This document shows, piece by piece, positions 43,738 to 50,906 of a stretch of DNA of 50,906 nt. Position 1 is the first letter of the stretch; every line of letters begins with the position of its first letter. This DNA comes from Zhongshania aliphaticivorans (GTDB lineage Bacteria; Pseudomonadota; Gammaproteobacteria; Pseudomonadales; Spongiibacteraceae), in the NCBI RefSeq assembly GCF_902705855.1, contig NZ_CACSIJ010000014.1, positions 226,349 to 277,254 of the forward strand, in the 5' to 3' direction. The notes under the pieces are model-generated. The model saw only the letters and a program-made list of their open reading frames with translations. It ran no database searches and was not told the origin of the DNA. The position numbers and the translations under genes were made by a program.

Positions 43738-45192
43738 ATGAAATTTATCGTTAAGCTGTTCCCCGAGATCATTATTAAAAGTAAGCCGGTGCGTAAGAAA
43801 TTTACCCAGCAGCTTCGGGACAACCTCCGTAAATTGCTTTTACCACTCGATCCAGAGCTGCTTATCGTGCGCGATTGGGACCGCATCACGCTGGAAACTC
43901 ACAGCGCTGATCCTTTGGTATTGCAGGGCTTCGTTACCGTGTTGAGCCAAACCCCGGGGATAGCCCATGTCATTGAGGTGGTGGAATATCCACTACTTGA
44001 TTTACATGACATTTATGAAAAAACCCGCGATGTGGTGGGTGATAGCTTGCAGGGCAAGAGCTTTGTGGTTCGTTGCAAGCGAGTTGGTGCGCACGATTTT
44101 AATTCCAGTGAAATTGAGCGTTATGTGGGCGGTGGCTTGAACCAGCACGTTGAGTCGGCGGGGGTGGATTTACATAACCCTGATGTCACCGTGCGTATTG
44201 AGGTACGCAATCAGCACTTATATATCGTAAAGCGTCGCCTAGAAGGTTTGGGTGGTTTTCCGCTGGGCACGGTTGATGCGGTGATGTCGCTGATCTCCGG
44301 TGGTTTTGATTCCACGGTGTCTAGCTATATGACGATGAAGCGCGGCATGCGCACGCATTTTTGCTTCTTTAACCTCGGCGGTCGTGAGCACGAGGTTGGT
44401 GTAAAAGAAGTGGCGCTGTATTTGTGGCTTAAATACGGTGCGTCGCATCGAGTTAAGTTTGTCAGTGTGCCCTTTGAGGAGGTGGTTGGCGAGATCCTCA
44501 AAAATGTCGAGAATTCGCAAATGGGGGTTATCCTCAAACGTATGATGTTGCGGGCGGCGTCCGACGTCGCGGCCCAGTTAGACGTGCCTGCGCTGGTGAC
44601 CGGCGAGGCCGTTGCACAGGTTTCCAGCCAAACACTGCAAAACTTGTCGGTTATCGACCAAGTGACCGATACCCTTGTGCTTAGACCGCTGATCACGATG
44701 GATAAGCTCGACATTATTAAAATTGCGGCGCAAATCGGCACCGAAGAGTTTGCGGCTAATATGCCCGAGTACTGTGGTGTGATATCGGTGAAACCAACCA
44801 CCCGAGCCAAGCCAGAAAAGATTGCCGCGCAGGAAGCGAATTTTGATTTCTCCGTGTTGGAGCGCGCAATTGCCGCCGCAGATTTCATTAATATTGATCA
44901 GCTAGCCGACGAAGACAAAATCGTAGTCGACGTTGAGGTCCTGTCTATTCCTGTGTCGGGGTCGGTAATACTGGATGTGCGCCATCCAGACGAAGTAGAT
45001 CGCAAGCCATTAAAGCTGATCAACGCTGAAGTGCAAACTGTGCCATTTTACGAATTGCATCGCGGCTTTGCAGAGTTAGACCAATCCCGCATTTACCTGC
45101 TTTATTGCGAGAAAGGTGTGATGAGCCGCTTACACGCCTCGCACTTGGTAGAACAGGGTTTTAATAATGTGAAGGTGTATCGTCCATCATGA
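43738..45192 (+). CDS. thiI: tRNA 4-thiouridine sulfurtransferase
   Basis: A 484-residue enzyme that makes s4U8 in tRNA and supplies sulfur for thiamine thiazole. N-terminal ferredoxin-like/THUMP region (to about residue 170), PP-loop ATPase with LISGGFDSTVSSYM (about residues 185-198), and a C-terminal rhodanese domain (from about 400) with LYCEKGVMSRLHA carrying the persulfide Cys (about residue 460). The presence of the rhodanese extension matches the E. coli type. The stop overlaps the thioesterase start by four bases. Confidence 0.96.
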   Translation: MKFIVKLFPEIIIKSKPVRKKFTQQLRDNLRKLLLPLDPELLIVRDWDRITLETHSADPLVLQGFVTVLSQTPGIAHVIEVVEYPLLDLHDIYEKTRDVVGDSLQGKSFVVRCKRVGAHDFNSSEIERYVGGGLNQHVESAGVDLHNPDVTVRIEVRNQHLYIVKRRLEGLGGFPLGTVDAVMSLISGGFDSTVSSYMTMKRGMRTHFCFFNLGGREHEVGVKEVALYLWLKYGASHRVKFVSVPFEEVVGEILKNVENSQMGVILKRMMLRAASDVAAQLDVPALVTGEAVAQVSSQTLQNLSVIDQVTDTLVLRPLITMDKLDIIKIAAQIGTEEFAANMPEYCGVISVKPTTRAKPEKIAAQEANFDFSVLERAIAAADFINIDQLADEDKIVVDVEVLSIPVSGSVILDVRHPDEVDRKPLKLINAEVQTVPFYELHRGFAELDQSRIYLLYCEKGVMSRLHASHLVEQGFNNVKVYRPS

Positions 45193-45614
45193 AAACACCA
45201 TCAATTCCGCCATTATTCGACGTGATGATTTCGCCGCGCTGGGCTGATCAAGACAGTATGGGGCATATTAACCATGTGCAGTATTTTCGGTATCTCGAAG
45301 AAGCCCGAGTGCAGTGGATGGCAAATACCGGCTTTGGCATGGGTCAAGGAAACGAATTGTCTGGGATGATCGTTGCAGCAATTGGGCTTAATTTTCGCAA
45401 AGAGTGGCATCACGACAAGCGCCTTCGCGCTAAGGCGTGGGTGGCGCATATTGGGAATAGCAGTTTTCGCTTGGTGCAGTCTTTGTACTCAGAAGATGGT
45501 AGTGAATTAGTTGCCGAAGGGGAGATTACCTTGGTGTGTATCGACGCCAAGCATCGTTCGGTGGCAATAGCTGACACCGAACGAGCTCAGTTGCAAAAAT
45601 GTGTATTGGTTTAG
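45189..45614 (+). CDS. Acyl-CoA thioesterase, 4HBT hot-dog fold
   Basis: A 141-residue hot-dog-fold thioesterase. ISPRWADQDSMGHINHVQYFRYLEEARVQW is the 4-hydroxybenzoyl-CoA thioesterase signature region, with the catalytic-type Asp in WADQD and the N-H-x-x-Y-F-x-Y-L-E segment; the second strand pair AWVAHIGNSSFRLVQSLY follows. It should cleave acyl-CoA thioesters in the cytoplasm; chain length unknown. Its ATG overlaps the thiI stop, so translation is coupled although the two functions are not obviously related. Confidence 0.86.
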   Translation: MKTPSIPPLFDVMISPRWADQDSMGHINHVQYFRYLEEARVQWMANTGFGMGQGNELSGMIVAAIGLNFRKEWHHDKRLRAKAWVAHIGNSSFRLVQSLYSEDGSELVAEGEITLVCIDAKHRSVAIADTERAQLQKCVLV

Positions 45615-45618
45615 CAGT

Positions 45619-46062
45619 TTATTTGTTTGCTGGGGCGCCCAAATTCAGGTTGTAGAATTTAAAGTGCTGGTTTTCTAATGTGAGTGTGGCGGTCATGATC
45701 GCGCTGCCGTGCTCAAAGCGCACATTGCTGCTATAGCTGAGTTTGGGTGGGTGGTTAAGAATAGATAGAGCACCACTTAGGCGTGAGAAAATCGGCTCGT
45801 CCATGTCGGTGAAGGCGCCTAAGTGCCGATAGCTTGCGGTTAATTCTTGTAGTTGCTGATCGCTAACCTCGTCTAGTGTTTCTTTTCCTAGCTCCGATTT
45901 TAAGTCGTCAACGTCCCAGCTTGAAATTTTTTCAAGCGAGGCTTTTAAATAACGATCTGCGTTCGTTTTGTAGTGATCCTCCACTTCGCCGCTGTAGTAA
46001 TAGAGTCCGCCAAAGCCGAGCAGGCCAGAGATAACAAATACATTTAGAGTGATATTGCGCAC
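45619..46062 (-). CDS. Membrane-anchored protein of unknown function
   Basis: A 147-residue protein I do not recognise. One N-terminal hydrophobic segment (residues 6-24, FVISGLLGFGGLYYY) looks like an uncleaved anchor; the rest is soluble, first helical and charged (about 30-85), then beta-rich (KLSYSSNVRFEHGSAIMTATLTLENQHFKFYNLNLG). That end resembles a small ligand-free beta sheet domain of cytochrome-oxidase-assembly or DUF4845-like proteins, but I cannot name it. It starts 14 bases after the stop of the sodium symporter gene, so the two are co-transcribed; its 3' end nearly touches the thioesterase gene. Confidence 0.7.
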   Translation of the reverse strand: MRNITLNVFVISGLLGFGGLYYYSGEVEDHYKTNADRYLKASLEKISSWDVDDLKSELGKETLDEVSDQQLQELTASYRHLGAFTDMDEPIFSRLSGALSILNHPPKLSYSSNVRFEHGSAIMTATLTLENQHFKFYNLNLGAPANK

Positions 46063-46076
46063 AGAGTGGATCCCGT

Positions 46077-47399
46077 TTAGATAAGTTTAAGGCTGTTTAA
46101 AAATACAAGAATAATACCGATGGGGGCGAGGTAGCGCAGTACAAACCACCAGCATTTAAAGAGCGTGCCTCGTCCCATGCCGAGTTCGTGAGCAGCGGTA
46201 TCGCGGGGCAAGATTCTACCCACAAACAGCGCAATCATTAGTCCCCCAAGTGGCAGCATAATATTGGCGGTGAGATAGTCGAGAGCGTCAAAGACCGCAC
46301 TATAGTAAATGCATGCTATGCCGCCGAGCCAAGCAAGGCTGGTAAATCCGAATGTTGATAGCGGGCGTTTGATGCCGTATTTCTCGAGCCAAGCGACCCC
46401 TGGCTCGATTAGCGATATTGAAGAGCTAAGTGCGGCAATACTGACCAAGGCGAAGAAAATAGTGCCAAAGAACTGGCCGCCAGCCATATTTGAGAAGGCG
46501 ATTGGCAGGGTGACAAACATAAGGCCGGGGCCTTGGCTTGGGGTGAGGCCGTTGGCAAATACCAGTGGAAACATGGCCATGCCGGCAACAAGGGCAATAA
46601 CAGTGTCGAGGGCGGCGATGGTTAAAACGGTTTTCCCGATAGAGGCTTTGCCAGGGAAATAGGCGCCATAGGCCATAATCGCGCCCATGCCTAGGCTCAA
46701 GGTAAAGAAGGCGTGACCCATGGCGACTAAAACGGCTTCACTTGTCAGTTTGCTAAAGTCGGTGTCGAACATGAAATGTAAGCCGGCGCTAAAGTCGCCG
46801 TTTATCCAGCTATAGCCCAGTAGCAGTAGTAAAAAGCCGAAGAGTATCGGCATTAAAATATCGACGGATTTGCCAATGCCATTAGTAACGCCACCAGCAA
46901 CAATCGATGCGGTAATTAAGCAGAAAATGCTGTGCCAGAGAAGTTGTTCAGATGGATTGCCAAGAAGTTGAGAGAAGTTTAGCTCTATCGTTGCAGTAGG
47001 TGCCTGAAGATAGGCGCCGCTCAAACTTTGGGCAACGTAGTCTAGCGCCCAACCGGCAACCACACTGTAAAACATCATAATCATCAGTCCGGCCAAAATA
47101 CCAATGGCCCCGACTGCGCCCCAGTTGGCGCTTCTGCCCGCAGCTTTCCCCATTTTACTCATACTGTGGACTGGATCGCTGCGGCCAGCTCTGCCGACCA
47201 TGATTTCTGCGATCATCACCGGTATGCCGATGGCTAGAATGCACGCCAGATATACCAGAACAAATGCGCCGCCGCCGTATTCGCCGGTAATGTACGGGAA
47301 TTTCCAAATATTACCGAGACCGACAGCAGAGCCGGTGGCAGCAAGAATAAAAGTCCAGCGGCTCTTCCATGTGACATTGGTGGTCATCGTGATTGGCAT
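46077..47399 (-). CDS. Sodium-dependent symporter, NSS (SNF) family
   Basis: A 440-residue membrane transporter with about 11-12 hydrophobic helices. GSAVGLGNIWKFPYITGEYGGGAFVLVYL (first helix pair) is the NSS/LeuT signature; the GNIWKFPY stretch forms the unwound sodium/substrate site. Bacterial members import amino acids or related zwitterions with Na+, commonly with 11 or 12 helices. The start at 47399 is MPITMTT; an internal ATG four codons later (47387) is equally good. The gene is divergent from typA, and a small unknown membrane protein follows. Substrate cannot be read. Confidence 0.9.
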   Translation of the reverse strand: MPITMTTNVTWKSRWTFILAATGSAVGLGNIWKFPYITGEYGGGAFVLVYLACILAIGIPVMIAEIMVGRAGRSDPVHSMSKMGKAAGRSANWGAVGAIGILAGLMIMMFYSVVAGWALDYVAQSLSGAYLQAPTATIELNFSQLLGNPSEQLLWHSIFCLITASIVAGGVTNGIGKSVDILMPILFGFLLLLLGYSWINGDFSAGLHFMFDTDFSKLTSEAVLVAMGHAFFTLSLGMGAIMAYGAYFPGKASIGKTVLTIAALDTVIALVAGMAMFPLVFANGLTPSQGPGLMFVTLPIAFSNMAGGQFFGTIFFALVSIAALSSSISLIEPGVAWLEKYGIKRPLSTFGFTSLAWLGGIACIYYSAVFDALDYLTANIMLPLGGLMIALFVGRILPRDTAAHELGMGRGTLFKCWWFVLRYLAPIGIILVFLNSLKLI

Positions 47400-47571
47400 C
47401 CGTAGCGGAATGTAGTCAGCTTTTATTTGATTGTAACGGCTATCGGCATTATGCCCAAGAGGTGCTTGTCATTGAGCAATTAAGGGTCATTAGGTGGTGC
47501 TATGCCGTTAACTTTTGCTTGTTAGCTGTAAAATGCACGGCATAAATCATGTGCTTGGCTAATAAACCCGC

Positions 47572-47577
47572 TATAAT
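47572..47577 (+). promoter_or_regulatory. Candidate -10 box of typA
   Basis: A consensus TATAAT 98 bases before the typA ATG. The -35 at 16-18 bases upstream is weak, so the promoter call is tentative. The rest of the gap 47400-47674 shows nothing clear. Confidence 0.35.
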
Positions 47578-47674
47578 CGCGACCTTATTTTAAATGGCGA
47601 AATTGCCAGCCCCGCTATTTGTGTGTATGCCTGCGTACACAGTAGCAAAAATATCCATTCGGAATTTCTAAATT

Positions 47675-49486
47675 ATGAGCGAAGTCAGTAAGTTAAGAAA
47701 CGTTGCTATTATCGCCCACGTTGACCACGGTAAAACCACACTAGTGGATAAGCTGTTGAGTCAGTCGGGAACCCTTGACCGCCGCAACCAAGATTCCGAG
47801 CGGATCATGGACTCCAACGATCAGGAGAAAGAGCGTGGTATTACCATTCTTGCGAAAAACACCGCAATCGAGTGGAACGGCTACCGTATCAACATCGTTG
47901 ATACCCCTGGTCACGCCGACTTCGGTGGTGAGGTAGAGCGCGTTCTGTCGATGGTCGACAGCGTGTTGCTGTTGGTTGACGCGGTTGATGGTCCTATGCC
48001 GCAAACGCGCTTTGTAACCCAAAAGGCATTTGAGCAAGGCTTAAATCCAATTGTGGTAATAAACAAAGTAGACCGCCCCGGTGCTCGTCCTGACTGGGTA
48101 GTTGACCAAGTATTTGATTTGTTTGACCGCCTTGGCGCGACAGACGAGCAGTTAGACTTCCCTATTATGTTTGCTTCGGCAATTAATGGTGTGGCCGGGT
48201 TGGATTTTAATGACCTCGCTGAAGATATGACTCCTTTGTTCCAAATGATTGTAGACAAAGTGCCGACGCCAGAAGTTGATGCTGTTGGTCCACTGCAAAT
48301 GCAAATTTCGGCTCTTGATTACAATAGCTACGTTGGTGTAATTGGTGTTGGCCGTATTACTCGTGGCACGATGAAAGCCAATGATCAGTTGGTTGTGGTG
48401 GGTGCTGACGGTAAAACTCGTAAGTGTAAACTGCTAACCGTGATGGGTTATTACGGCCTTGAGCGAGTTGAAGTGCCTGAAGGCAAAGCCGGAGAGATCG
48501 TTTGTGTAACCGGTATCGAAGGCTTGAACATCTCTGACACCTTATGCGCACCTAGTCACCCAGAAGCGCTGCCGCCATTGAGCGTAGATGAACCAACCGT
48601 GAGCATGACCTTCCAAGTAAACGATTCTCCGTTTGCTGGTAAAGAAGGTAAGTTTGTTACCTCGCGTAATATTCGCGACCGCTTAGATCAAGAGTTGATT
48701 CACAACGTTGCATTGCGCGTTGAGCCGGGTGAGACCCCAGATAAATTTAAAGTGTCTGGTCGTGGTGAATTGCACCTTTCAGTACTGATTGAAACCATGC
48801 GTCGTGAAGGTTTCGAAATGGGTGTTTCTCGCCCAGAAGTAGTACAAAAAATGGTTGATGGTGTGGTTCAAGAGCCTTTTGAGCATGTTGTTATCGACGT
48901 TGAAGAGCAGCACCAAGGTTCGGTCATGGAAGAGCTTGGCTTGCGCAAAGCCGAAATGACCAATATGGAGCCAGACGGTAAAGGTCGCGTAAAACTTGAG
49001 TTTATCGCTCCAGCTCGCGGCTTGATCGGTTTCCGTGGCCAGTTCCTGACCATGACCTCTGGTAGTGGCATCATGACCACTGTCTTCGATCACTACGGTG
49101 AAGTGAAGGGCGGTGAATTGGCTGGCCGTCAGAACGGTGTTCTGGTTTCTATGGTTGGTGGTAAAACCCTGAGCTATGGCTTATTTAATTTGCAGGATCG
49201 TGGCCGCCTTTTCTTGGGCCATGCTGCAGAGGTTTACGAAGGCCAGGTCATCGGTATTCACAACCGTAGCAACGACCTAGTCGTTAACCCAACCAAGGCT
49301 AAGCAGCTGACCAACGTGCGTGCGTCTGGTACCGATGATGCGCTGACCTTGTCACCGCATATCAAGCATACGCTAGAGCAAGCGCTTGAATTCATCGAAG
49401 ACGATGAGCTGGTAGAGGTGACGCCAAAGAGCATTCGCTTACGCAAAAAACTGCTGAAAGAGAACGAGCGCAAGCGCGCTAAGTAA
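47675..49486 (+). CDS. typA: Ribosome-associated translational GTPase TypA/BipA
   Basis: A 603-residue translational GTPase. [16 protein letters not shown] (G1), RGITILAKN (G2), [20 protein letters not shown] (G3) and [16 protein letters not shown] (G4) form the G domain to about residue 200; an OB/EF-Tu domain II, two alpha/beta EF-G-like domains and the family-specific C-terminal domain ([16 protein letters not shown], ending KERKRAK) follow. BipA acts on the 70S ribosome, supporting 50S assembly and cold or stress growth. Single gene ended by a strong terminator; the N-terminus is standard. Confidence 0.97.
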   Translation: MSEVSKLRNVAIIAHVDHGKTTLVDKLLSQSGTLDRRNQDSERIMDSNDQEKERGITILAKNTAIEWNGYRINIVDTPGHADFGGEVERVLSMVDSVLLLVDAVDGPMPQTRFVTQKAFEQGLNPIVVINKVDRPGARPDWVVDQVFDLFDRLGATDEQLDFPIMFASAINGVAGLDFNDLAEDMTPLFQMIVDKVPTPEVDAVGPLQMQISALDYNSYVGVIGVGRITRGTMKANDQLVVVGADGKTRKCKLLTVMGYYGLERVEVPEGKAGEIVCVTGIEGLNISDTLCAPSHPEALPPLSVDEPTVSMTFQVNDSPFAGKEGKFVTSRNIRDRLDQELIHNVALRVEPGETPDKFKVSGRGELHLSVLIETMRREGFEMGVSRPEVVQKMVDGVVQEPFEHVVIDVEEQHQGSVMEELGLRKAEMTNMEPDGKGRVKLEFIAPARGLIGFRGQFLTMTSGSGIMTTVFDHYGEVKGGELAGRQNGVLVSMVGGKTLSYGLFNLQDRGRLFLGHAAEVYEGQVIGIHNRSNDLVVNPTKAKQLTNVRASGTDDALTLSPHIKHTLEQALEFIEDDELVEVTPKSIRLRKKLLKENERKRAK

Positions 49487-49500
49487 TCTTGCTCAATCTA

Positions 49501-49527
49501 ACGGCTGTCAATGACAGCCGTTTTTTT
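49501..49527 (+). terminator. Intrinsic terminator of typA
   Basis: ACGGCTGTC (49501-49509), loop AAT, GACAGCCGT (49513-49521), then a seven-base T-run to 49527. It lies 14 bases past the typA stop. Confidence 0.9.
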
Positions 49528-49607
49528 ATCCCCCTATTTGAGTACATACCGATACGCCAGCGACTGCGCTACACTGAATAGGCGCAATTCTCTTATTGGT
49601 TATCGCT

Positions 49608-50579
49608 ATGCTTACTTTGTATCCAGATATAAAGCCCTATAGTACCCACCGTTTATCGGTGCAAGCCCCCCATATACTCTATGTAGAAGAATCCGGAAAT
49701 CCCGATGGCATTCCTGTGCTCTTTGTTCATGGCGGCCCTGGTGCTGGGTGCAGCCCACGAGCGCGCTGCTTTTTCGATCCTGAACGGTACCGAATAATTT
49801 TATTTGATCAGCGCGGCTGCGGTCGTTCTGAGCCTCATGCCTGTTTAGACGATAACTCTACATCCGCGCTCATCTCAGACATGGAGCACATTCGGCAGTA
49901 TCTAAACATTGATAAATGGGTGTTGTTTGGTGGTTCTTGGGGTTCCACTTTGAGTCTCGCTTATGCGCAGGTCTACGCTGATCGGGTGCAAGCATTGATA
50001 TTGCGCGGCATATTTTTGTGCCGCCCCAGAGAGCTGACTTGGTTTTATGCCGAGGGTGGCGCGAGCAGAGTGTTCCCCGATTATTGGCAGGATTTTAATG
50101 ACTGCGTTACGCCGCGTGATGGGGAAAATCGAATACAAGCCTATCATCGGGTGTTGCATGGCGAGAATGAAGTGGCGAGGATGTCGGCCGCAAAAGCATG
50201 GTCACTATGGGAGGCTCGCTGTTCAACACTGCGTCCACATCACGATGTCCAAGATCATTTAATGGATGCGCATACCGCCGTCGCGATGTCGCATATAGAA
50301 ACCCATTACTTTGTTAATGACGCGTTTATGGAAGAAAATCAGCTGCTCAATAATATGGCGGCGATAGAGAATATCCCTGGAATTATTGTGCACGGCCGCT
50401 ATGACATGATCTGCCCATTAGAGAGTGCGGTGGAGCTTCATCAGCATTGGCCAAGTTCTGAACTGCATATTATTCGCGACGCAGGCCACTCAGCCTTTGA
50501 GGCAAGTATTGCCGATGCGCTAGTGAAAGCGAGCGATGATATTGCCGATTTACTGACTGACGGCGAGCTAAGTTATTAA
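49608..50579 (+). CDS. pip: Proline iminopeptidase
   Basis: A 323-residue serine aminopeptidase (S33) that removes N-terminal proline. FVHGGPGAGCSPRARCFFDP (oxyanion loop), FDQRGCGRSEPH, FGGSWGSTLSLAYAQ with the nucleophile Ser (about residue 110), HGRYDMICP (Asp) and DAGHSAFE (His) form the triad. A TTG at 49596 also opens the frame; the ATG at 49608 matches the family length, though its ribosome site is weak. It lies about 80 bases after the typA terminator and 35 before dtd. Confidence 0.93.
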   Translation: MLTLYPDIKPYSTHRLSVQAPHILYVEESGNPDGIPVLFVHGGPGAGCSPRARCFFDPERYRIILFDQRGCGRSEPHACLDDNSTSALISDMEHIRQYLNIDKWVLFGGSWGSTLSLAYAQVYADRVQALILRGIFLCRPRELTWFYAEGGASRVFPDYWQDFNDCVTPRDGENRIQAYHRVLHGENEVARMSAAKAWSLWEARCSTLRPHHDVQDHLMDAHTAVAMSHIETHYFVNDAFMEENQLLNNMAAIENIPGIIVHGRYDMICPLESAVELHQHWPSSELHIIRDAGHSAFEASIADALVKASDDIADLLTDGELSY

Positions 50580-50614
50580 TTTTTTAAGTATGAAATAGTA
50601 AAAGCAGAGGATGA

Positions 50615-50906
50615 ATGAAAGCATTATTACAACGCGTGCGCAGAGCAAGCGTAGAGGTAGAAGGGCAGTGTGTAGGCGAAATTAAGCAAGGTTTATTGGT
50701 GTTTCTGGGTTTAGAAAAAGAAGACAGCGAAGAAGCGGTAACAAAGCTAATTTCACGAATCTTGGCGTATCGCGTGTTTGCCGATGAGCAAGAGCGCATG
50801 AATAAGTCGGTTGCGGATATTGCAGGTGGCGTTTTACTGGTGTCGCAATTCACCTTGGCGGCAGATACCAAAAAAGGATTGCGCCCCGGCTTCTCTACTG
50901 CCGCCG
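50615..50906 (+). CDS. dtd: D-aminoacyl-tRNA deacylase, cut by the window end
   Basis: The first 97 codons of D-Tyr-tRNA deacylase. MKALLQRVRRASVEVEG and LLVFLGLEKED start the family, and SQFTLAADTKKGLRPGFSTA is the conserved Ser-Gln-Phe-Thr active-site region. The cross-subunit Gly-Pro motif lies beyond the window. GCAGAGGA before the ATG at 50615 decides the start. The enzyme clears D-amino acids (and glycine) from tRNAs. It follows pip by 35 bases. Confidence 0.95.
   Translation, partial: MKALLQRVRRASVEVEGQCVGEIKQGLLVFLGLEKEDSEEAVTKLISRILAYRVFADEQERMNKSVADIAGGVLLVSQFTLAADTKKGLRPGFSTAA

Noticed and set aside
1-50906. Mobile elements, phage, CRISPR or toxin-antitoxin modules
   Set aside because: No transposase, integrase, spaced repeat array or toxin/antitoxin pair could be seen; the zinc island is not flanked by evident attachment repeats despite a tRNA close to its right end.

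Overview
The window looks like chromosomal DNA from a free-living Gammaproteobacterium. Gene order such as hisBHAF beside ctpA-envC-gpmI, then rhodanese-grxC-secB-trmL and ntrC-ntrB/glnA/thiI, resembles the Cellvibrionales/Spongiibacteraceae; that placement is inference from gene order and protein style, not a search. No transposase, integrase, phage gene or CRISPR array was seen. One tRNA (Phe, GAA) is present.

Left part (1-9.6 kb), accessory metabolism: a coniferyl-aldehyde-type aldehyde dehydrogenase; a two-subunit molybdenum hydroxylase of the isoquinoline 1-oxidoreductase type (FeS subunit plus Tat-exported Mo subunit); a small secreted protein of unknown function; an alpha/beta hydrolase divergent from a TetR regulator and an N-acyl-D-amino-acid-deacylase-like amidohydrolase, with an 18-bp palindromic operator lying on the promoter between them; and an FMN-binding PNPOx-like protein. 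9.8-14.5 kb: a compact four-gene archaic (Csu-like) chaperone-usher pilus operon ending in a clear terminator. 14.7-18.5 kb: O-acetylhomoserine sulfhydrylase and a large CotH-kinase-domain lipoprotein.

Centre (18.7-27.6 kb), the most interesting region: a dense zinc-starvation island. A promoter whose -10 overlaps a Zur-box-like palindrome precedes a tightly packed run of nine genes: DksA2-like protein with only two of four zinc-finger cysteines, COG0523 GTPase (ZigA type), DUF1826 protein, His-rich periplasmic ZrgA/DUF2796 protein, Zur, MerC-domain membrane protein, SAM methyltransferase, HisI paralogue and a second COG0523 GTPase with a His-rich segment. Next to it lies a divergent pair, a secreted DUF3299 protein and a MacB/LolCD-like ABC ATPase plus permease, with a second Zur-like half site between them. 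The roles of the methyltransferase, MerC protein, DUF1826 protein and HisI copy in zinc scarcity are not settled.

Right part (27.6-50.9 kb), mostly housekeeping: tRNA-Phe; panZ-mutY-yggX; hisBHAF; ctpA-envC-gpmI; rhodanese, grxC, secB and trmL; the nitrogen-control block ntrBC and glnA; thiI and a thioesterase; an NSS-family sodium symporter; typA; proline iminopeptidase; and a dtd gene cut by the window end. The nitrogen block carries visible sigma-54 (GG-N10-GC) promoters in front of both glnA and ntrB. Helically phased NtrC-like sites precede glnA, and one good NtrC-like palindrome precedes ntrB, suggesting nitrogen-limited activation of both units.
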